Assembly: GCF_024346355.1 (NCBI RefSeq)
Contig: NZ_JAGQCU010000001.1
Span: forward strand, 62,001-126,000
DNA from: Cyanobium sp. ATX 6A2
Lineage (GTDB): Bacteria; Cyanobacteriota; Cyanobacteriia; PCC-6307; Cyanobiaceae
Reading direction: 5' to 3'
DNA: 64,000 nucleotides
Part shown: piece after piece, positions 59,017-64,000 of the stretch
Layout of the letters: every line of letters starts with the position of its first letter
Numbering within the stretch: position 1 is the stretch's first letter
Notes under the pieces: generated by a model
The model's database searches: none
Told to the model about the DNA's origin: nothing
What the model saw: the letters and a program-made list of their open reading frames with translations, nothing else
Position numbers and translations under genes: made by a program

Positions 59017-59206
59017 GACCGGTGACATCACCGAGGGACACCGACGTGATGTCACCGGTGCTCATCGATTCCAGCGCCGCGATCAGGGAGCACTGAACGT
59101 CCAGCGCCTCCGTCTGCACCAGGCTCTGCAGCAGGTCGAAGCGATCCTGCGGAGCCAGTTCTCCATCCTCGCTCCAGGCGAGGCTCCAGGGGGCAGGGGC
59201 CGTCAT
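59006..59206 (-). CDS. possible small hypothetical protein
   Basis: A 66-residue frame from ATG 59206: WSLAWSEDGELAPQDRFDLLQSL, then VQCSLIAALESMSTGD and a Ser/Thr/Val end. It is short and acidic with plausible helices, so may be a real small protein, but its last 20 codons coincide with the perfect inverted repeat behind deaD, which argues for caution. It overlaps deaD by 11 bases tail-to-tail. Confidence 0.4.
59018..59059. repeat. perfect 14-bp inverted repeat after deaD
   Basis: ACCGGTGACATCAC at 59018-59031 and its exact complement GTGATGTCACCGGT at 59046-59059, separated by 14 bases. It starts 2 bases after the deaD stop. No T-tract follows on either strand, so it is either a stem-loop processing/stability element or an operator-like site. 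Confidence 0.8.
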
Positions 59207-59390
59207 CACAGGGTTGGCGGGTGGCGGTGACCGGGCTGGGTGGCGCGGGAGCAGTGAGATCAGCATTCGCTGACAGAGGAAGCGTAGCCGGGTTCCACCG
59301 CTTTCGTCCCGAACTGTCGTCCTGGGCACTTCATGGATCGCCACAAACCGCCCCATCCCGACGTAGGATTTGGGGCGATTCCATGGCGTT

Positions 59391-59494
59391 CAGGCTCCCT
59401 GAGGCACGCCCAGGTTCATCTGCCCATCAGGTCCAACTGGCGATCAGGTTTCCTGATCCTCAGTCCATCTGTTTCACAGGTCCATCTGGTCATC
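59391..59494 (+). repeat. 16-17 bp tandem repeat array upstream of the second RRM gene
   Basis: Five units begin at 59411, 59428, 59445, 59461 and 59477, each starting CAGGT or CAGT: CAGGTTCATCTG, CAGGTCCAACTG, CAGGTTTCCTG, CAGTCCATCTG, CAGGTCCATCTG. A weaker unit is at 59391 (CAGGCTCCCTG). The period of 16-17 bases is not a multiple of three. The rest of the 59207-59553 interval shows no gene. The array ends about 60 bases before the RRM start, in the expected promoter or leader. Confidence 0.75.
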
Positions 59495-59553
59495 CCTCAG
59501 AACCCCGGCATCAGAAGAATCCCCAACGACCAGTTCCAGGTTCTGCTTCATTA

Positions 59554-59919
<366 letters not shown>

Positions 59920-59950
59920 TCGCTGCGCAGCCCCGCTGCGTCCGCTCTCA

Positions 59951-59994
59951 ACCGAGCCCCCCGGCGGAGCCCAGCTCGGTCGGGGGGTTTCTTT
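59951..59994 (+). terminator. rho-independent terminator of the second RRM gene
   Basis: CCCCCCG (59957-59963) pairs with CGGGGGG (59981-59987), followed by TTTCTTT. An alternative helix ACCGAGC/GCTCGGT overlaps it. It lies 32 bases after the stop codon. Confidence 0.8.
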
Positions 59995-60048
59995 CGCCGC
60001 TTCAGTGGCGGTGTCGCTGCGCGAAGCTTGCCCATTGATCAACTGCCC

Positions 60049-61856
<1,808 letters not shown>

Positions 61857-61860
<4 letters not shown>

Positions 61861-62825
61861 GAACCACAAGCCGTCAAAGGCCGCGCGCAGGCAATCCAAG
61901 CTCCCCTAGCGTTGATTCCATGAGCCGTGCGCCAGGTCGACAGACGCGCCGGCGCGGGCGGCGAGGCCCGTTGCTGCTGGCCATGGCCCTGGGCCTCGGC
62001 GGTGGGCTGCTGCTGTCGATGCCCCTGGCCGAGTGGTTGAGCGACAACCCGCTGCAGGAGAGCCAGCGGATCATCAATCCCTTCGCCTCCTGGAGCCGGG
62101 TGGGGGACCAGAACATCCTGCTGCTCGGTACCGATGAGGCAGGCGGCCTCACCGACGTGATCGCCAGCGTGCGCATCGACGGGGGCACCACCAAGGTGAC
62201 CCAGGTGCCGCGTGACACCTACATCGAACTGGATGGCTACGGGCCCCAGAAGGTGAATGCCCTCTACCCGATCGGGGGGGCGAAGATGGCGAAGCGGGAG
62301 CTGTCACAGCGGCTGGGGCGGCCCATCAGCCACTACATGGTGGTGAATCTCAGGGCCATCCGACGCATGGCCGATGCCGTAGGCGGCATCGAGGTGGATG
62401 TGCCCAAGCGCATGTACTACGTGGACAACAGCCAGGGCCTCACGATTGACCTGCAGCCCGGCCTGCAGAACCTGCGGGGCCGGGATCTGGAGGGATTCCT
62501 GCGCTTCCGCCACGACGAGATGGGCGACATCGGCCGCATCGAGCGCCAGCAGCTCGCCCTCCACGCCCTGTTCCGCAAGCTCACCCGGCCCGACCAATTG
62601 GTGCGGCTGCCGATGGTGCTGGCGGCCGTGGGCAAGGACATTCAGACCGACCTGGGGCCGATGGAGCTGGGGGGACTGATCACCGCCATGGGCACCACGG
62701 ATCTGCAGGTGGAGCGGCTCGACGGATACCCCTTCTATCTCGATGGCATCAGCTACTGGGAGGCCACCTGGCCGAAAGCCTCAGGCCGGGCAGACGACCG
62801 TGACGCCGGCCGCTACACCTACTGA
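61857..62825 (+). CDS. LytR-CpsA-Psr (LCP) family protein
   Basis: A 322-residue membrane-anchored protein. An Arg-rich N-terminus and one helix (~42-58) precede the LCP domain: ILLLGTDEAGGLTDVIASVRID, VPRDTYIELDGYGPQKVNALYPIGGA, VGGIEVDVPKRMYY, FLRFRHDEMGDIGRIERQQ. The Arg/Asp set that binds the polyprenyl-pyrophosphate substrate is present. LCP enzymes transfer glycopolymers to peptidoglycan in Gram-positives; cyanobacterial members probably attach surface polysaccharide. ATG 61857 overlaps the ABC stop; ATG 61920 is the alternative. Confidence 0.9.
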
Positions 62826-62847
62826 GCCATGCCGACAGCCTGAGCCG

Positions 62848-64000
62848 TTACGACAGCTGTTCTGACGGCAGCACCCGATCCGGCAGCACCCCCAGGTGGT
62901 GGAGGCGCCGGCTGGCGTCGCTGGCGCTTGGCTGGGCGTCGCGGGTCGGCCCCCCAGAAGCAGCGATCCAGTCGGCGAGCAGGGGCGCCAGCACCGGCAC
63001 CTGGGCGAAGGCGCCACTGAAGCCGCTGAACAGCCACAGCCCTGGCGGGGCCACCGGGCCCACCAGGGGCAGACCCCCCGGGCAGAAGCTCACCGGCACC
63101 TGACGGAAGCGCCCTGGCCAGCTGGCCAGGTCGGCATCGATGGCGCTCAGCGCCTGCCGCAGGCGCCGCTCCTGGAGGTCGACGTCCGGCGGCTCGCCGG
63201 GCTCCAGGCCCGGGCGCAGCAGGCTGATCTGGCCCGCCAGCCAGCCGTCGTCCCAGCTCAGCAGGCCGGGATCCACCGTCCAGGCCTCCTGCCCCAGCTC
63301 AGCGGCGCGGGCCTCCAGGGTCAGGCGGCTGAAGCGTGCCGGCAGCCGCAGGCCTCCACCGGCGGGCCCGGGTCCGGGGCGGGGGTCGAGCTCCAGCACC
63401 CCGGCCCAGCTCACCCGCAACCGTTGCGGCAACGCCGGCCACAGGGGCCTGCAGCCGGCGCCGGCGGCCAGCACCAGCTGGGGCACCCGGCGCGACGCCC
63501 CCTGCTGCAGCCGCAGCAGCCAGCCCCCCTGACCTTCGGAATCTGGCTCCAGCGCCGTCACCCGCCCGGTGCTGAGCCGCACCCCCGCGGCCCGCAGCAC
63601 CGCGGGCCAGCGGGACACCAGCAGCCGGGCCTGAACCCGGCTGCAGGGCAGGGGCAGGAGGCCGCCCAGGGGGGCGCCCTCGCCAACGGGCCGGAACCAG
63701 GCGCGCTGCCAACCCAGGGGGCCATGGCGGCGCTGCAGCTGGCGCCAGCGGCCGGGGCCCCCGCGGATCAGCCAGCCCATGGGCGTGAACGGCGCGGCCC
63801 AGGGCGCCATGGCGCCATAGCTCAGGGCGGTGGCACAGGCCGTGGCACTGGCGAAGGCGCCGCCATCGGGGGATCCGGGATCGGGCGACCCGGCATCGAT
63901 GAGCTCGGTGGCCAGGCCCCGGCCAGCCAGTTCGAGGGCCAGCAGAGCGCCGGCGAGGCCGCCGCCCACAACCACCACATCGGCATCGCCACCCTGATCG
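62848..64000 (-). CDS. FAD-dependent oxidoreductase (5' partial)
   Basis: At least 384 residues; the frame is still open at the window edge, so the true start is outside. A Rossmann loop VVVVGGGLAGALLALELAGRG lies within 10 residues of the edge, so only a few residues are missing. Later segments LVLAAGAGCRPLW and LPLVGPVAPPGLWLFSGFSGAFAQVPVLAPLLADWI match the DadA/glycine-oxidase-like DAO family (second FAD-binding stretch). The substrate is unknown. It converges on the LCP gene with a 22-base gap. Confidence 0.85.
   Translation of the reverse strand, partial: DQGGDADVVVVGGGLAGALLALELAGRGLATELIDAGSPDPGSPDGGAFASATACATALSYGAMAPWAAPFTPMGWLIRGGPGRWRQLQRRHGPLGWQRAWFRPVGEGAPLGGLLPLPCSRVQARLLVSRWPAVLRAAGVRLSTGRVTALEPDSEGQGGWLLRLQQGASRRVPQLVLAAGAGCRPLWPALPQRLRVSWAGVLELDPRPGPGPAGGGLRLPARFSRLTLEARAAELGQEAWTVDPGLLSWDDGWLAGQISLLRPGLEPGEPPDVDLQERRLRQALSAIDADLASWPGRFRQVPVSFCPGGLPLVGPVAPPGLWLFSGFSGAFAQVPVLAPLLADWIAASGGPTRDAQPSASDASRRLHHLGVLPDRVLPSEQLS

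Overview
This is a high-GC chromosomal stretch from a unicellular picocyanobacterium of the Synechococcus/Cyanobium type. The assignment is by gene content: psbY (photosystem II), ycf54 (Mg-protoporphyrin cyclase factor), crtH (prolycopene isomerase), type III glutamine synthetase, Gly-rich RRM proteins, a complete recCBD operon and a cobalamin-riboswitch-controlled CbiX. High GC makes long antisense ORFs common (one opposite recB exceeds 1,500 codons). I left those out.

Layout. 1-1.3 kb: end of a DUF1576-type membrane protein, visibly less GC-rich than the rest. 1.4-8.4 kb (minus): a tightly coupled carbohydrate operon, glycogen phosphorylase > histidine phosphatase > glucose-6-phosphate isomerase > divergent transketolase. 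8.6-11.6 kb (plus): a double-RCK membrane protein and L-lactate dehydrogenase. 11.6-14.9 kb (minus): a phosphoribosyltransferase and a second glycogen phosphorylase. 15.1-17.4 kb: glnN with a clear terminator. 17.4-21.2 kb: small genes (DCC thiol oxidoreductase, fatty acid desaturase, RRM protein, AraC-like HTH, DoxX). 21.4-23.7 kb (plus): alpha/beta hydrolase, CrtQ-like glycosyltransferase and CrtO-like acyltransferase, a possible glycolipid or carotenoid-glycoside ester module. 23.7-28.1 kb (minus): GH3 glycosidase and PhoX-type phosphatase. 28.3-31.1 kb: a small NblA-like protein, a DUF389 membrane protein, a hypothetical protein and a cation diffusion facilitator. 31.1-31.8 kb: a gene-free stretch holding an orphan terminator and a cobalamin riboswitch ahead of cbiX. 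32.9-37.1 kb: transglutaminase-like protein, tRNA-Lys, gamma-carbonic-anhydrase-like protein, and a psbY-trmFO-cation efflux run. 37.1-39.0 kb: a broken amylosucrase gene (in-frame amber codon plus a deletion/frameshift). 39.1-47.1 kb: housekeeping and regulatory genes (14-residue-repeat protein, crtH, a response regulator lacking its phosphoacceptor Asp, grxD-bolA, plsC, pdxJ-ycf54). 47.2-56.6 kb: metallophosphatase and recC-recB-recD joined by ATGA overlaps. 56.6-64 kb: cupin, DEAD-box helicase, a second RRM gene preceded by a 16-17 bp tandem repeat array, ABC exporter, LCP-family protein, and an FAD oxidoreductase cut by the window edge.

Together the genes point to heavy investment in glycogen turnover: two phosphorylases, pgi, a transketolase, lactate dehydrogenase, and a recently lost sucrose-to-glucan enzyme. 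I see no CRISPR array, transposase, prophage or recognisable defence island. The most unusual items are the amylosucrase pseudogene, the RCK-membrane-RCK protein, the CrtQ/CrtO-like pair, the 14-residue-repeat membrane protein, the Asp-less response regulator, and the tandem repeats in front of the second RRM gene.
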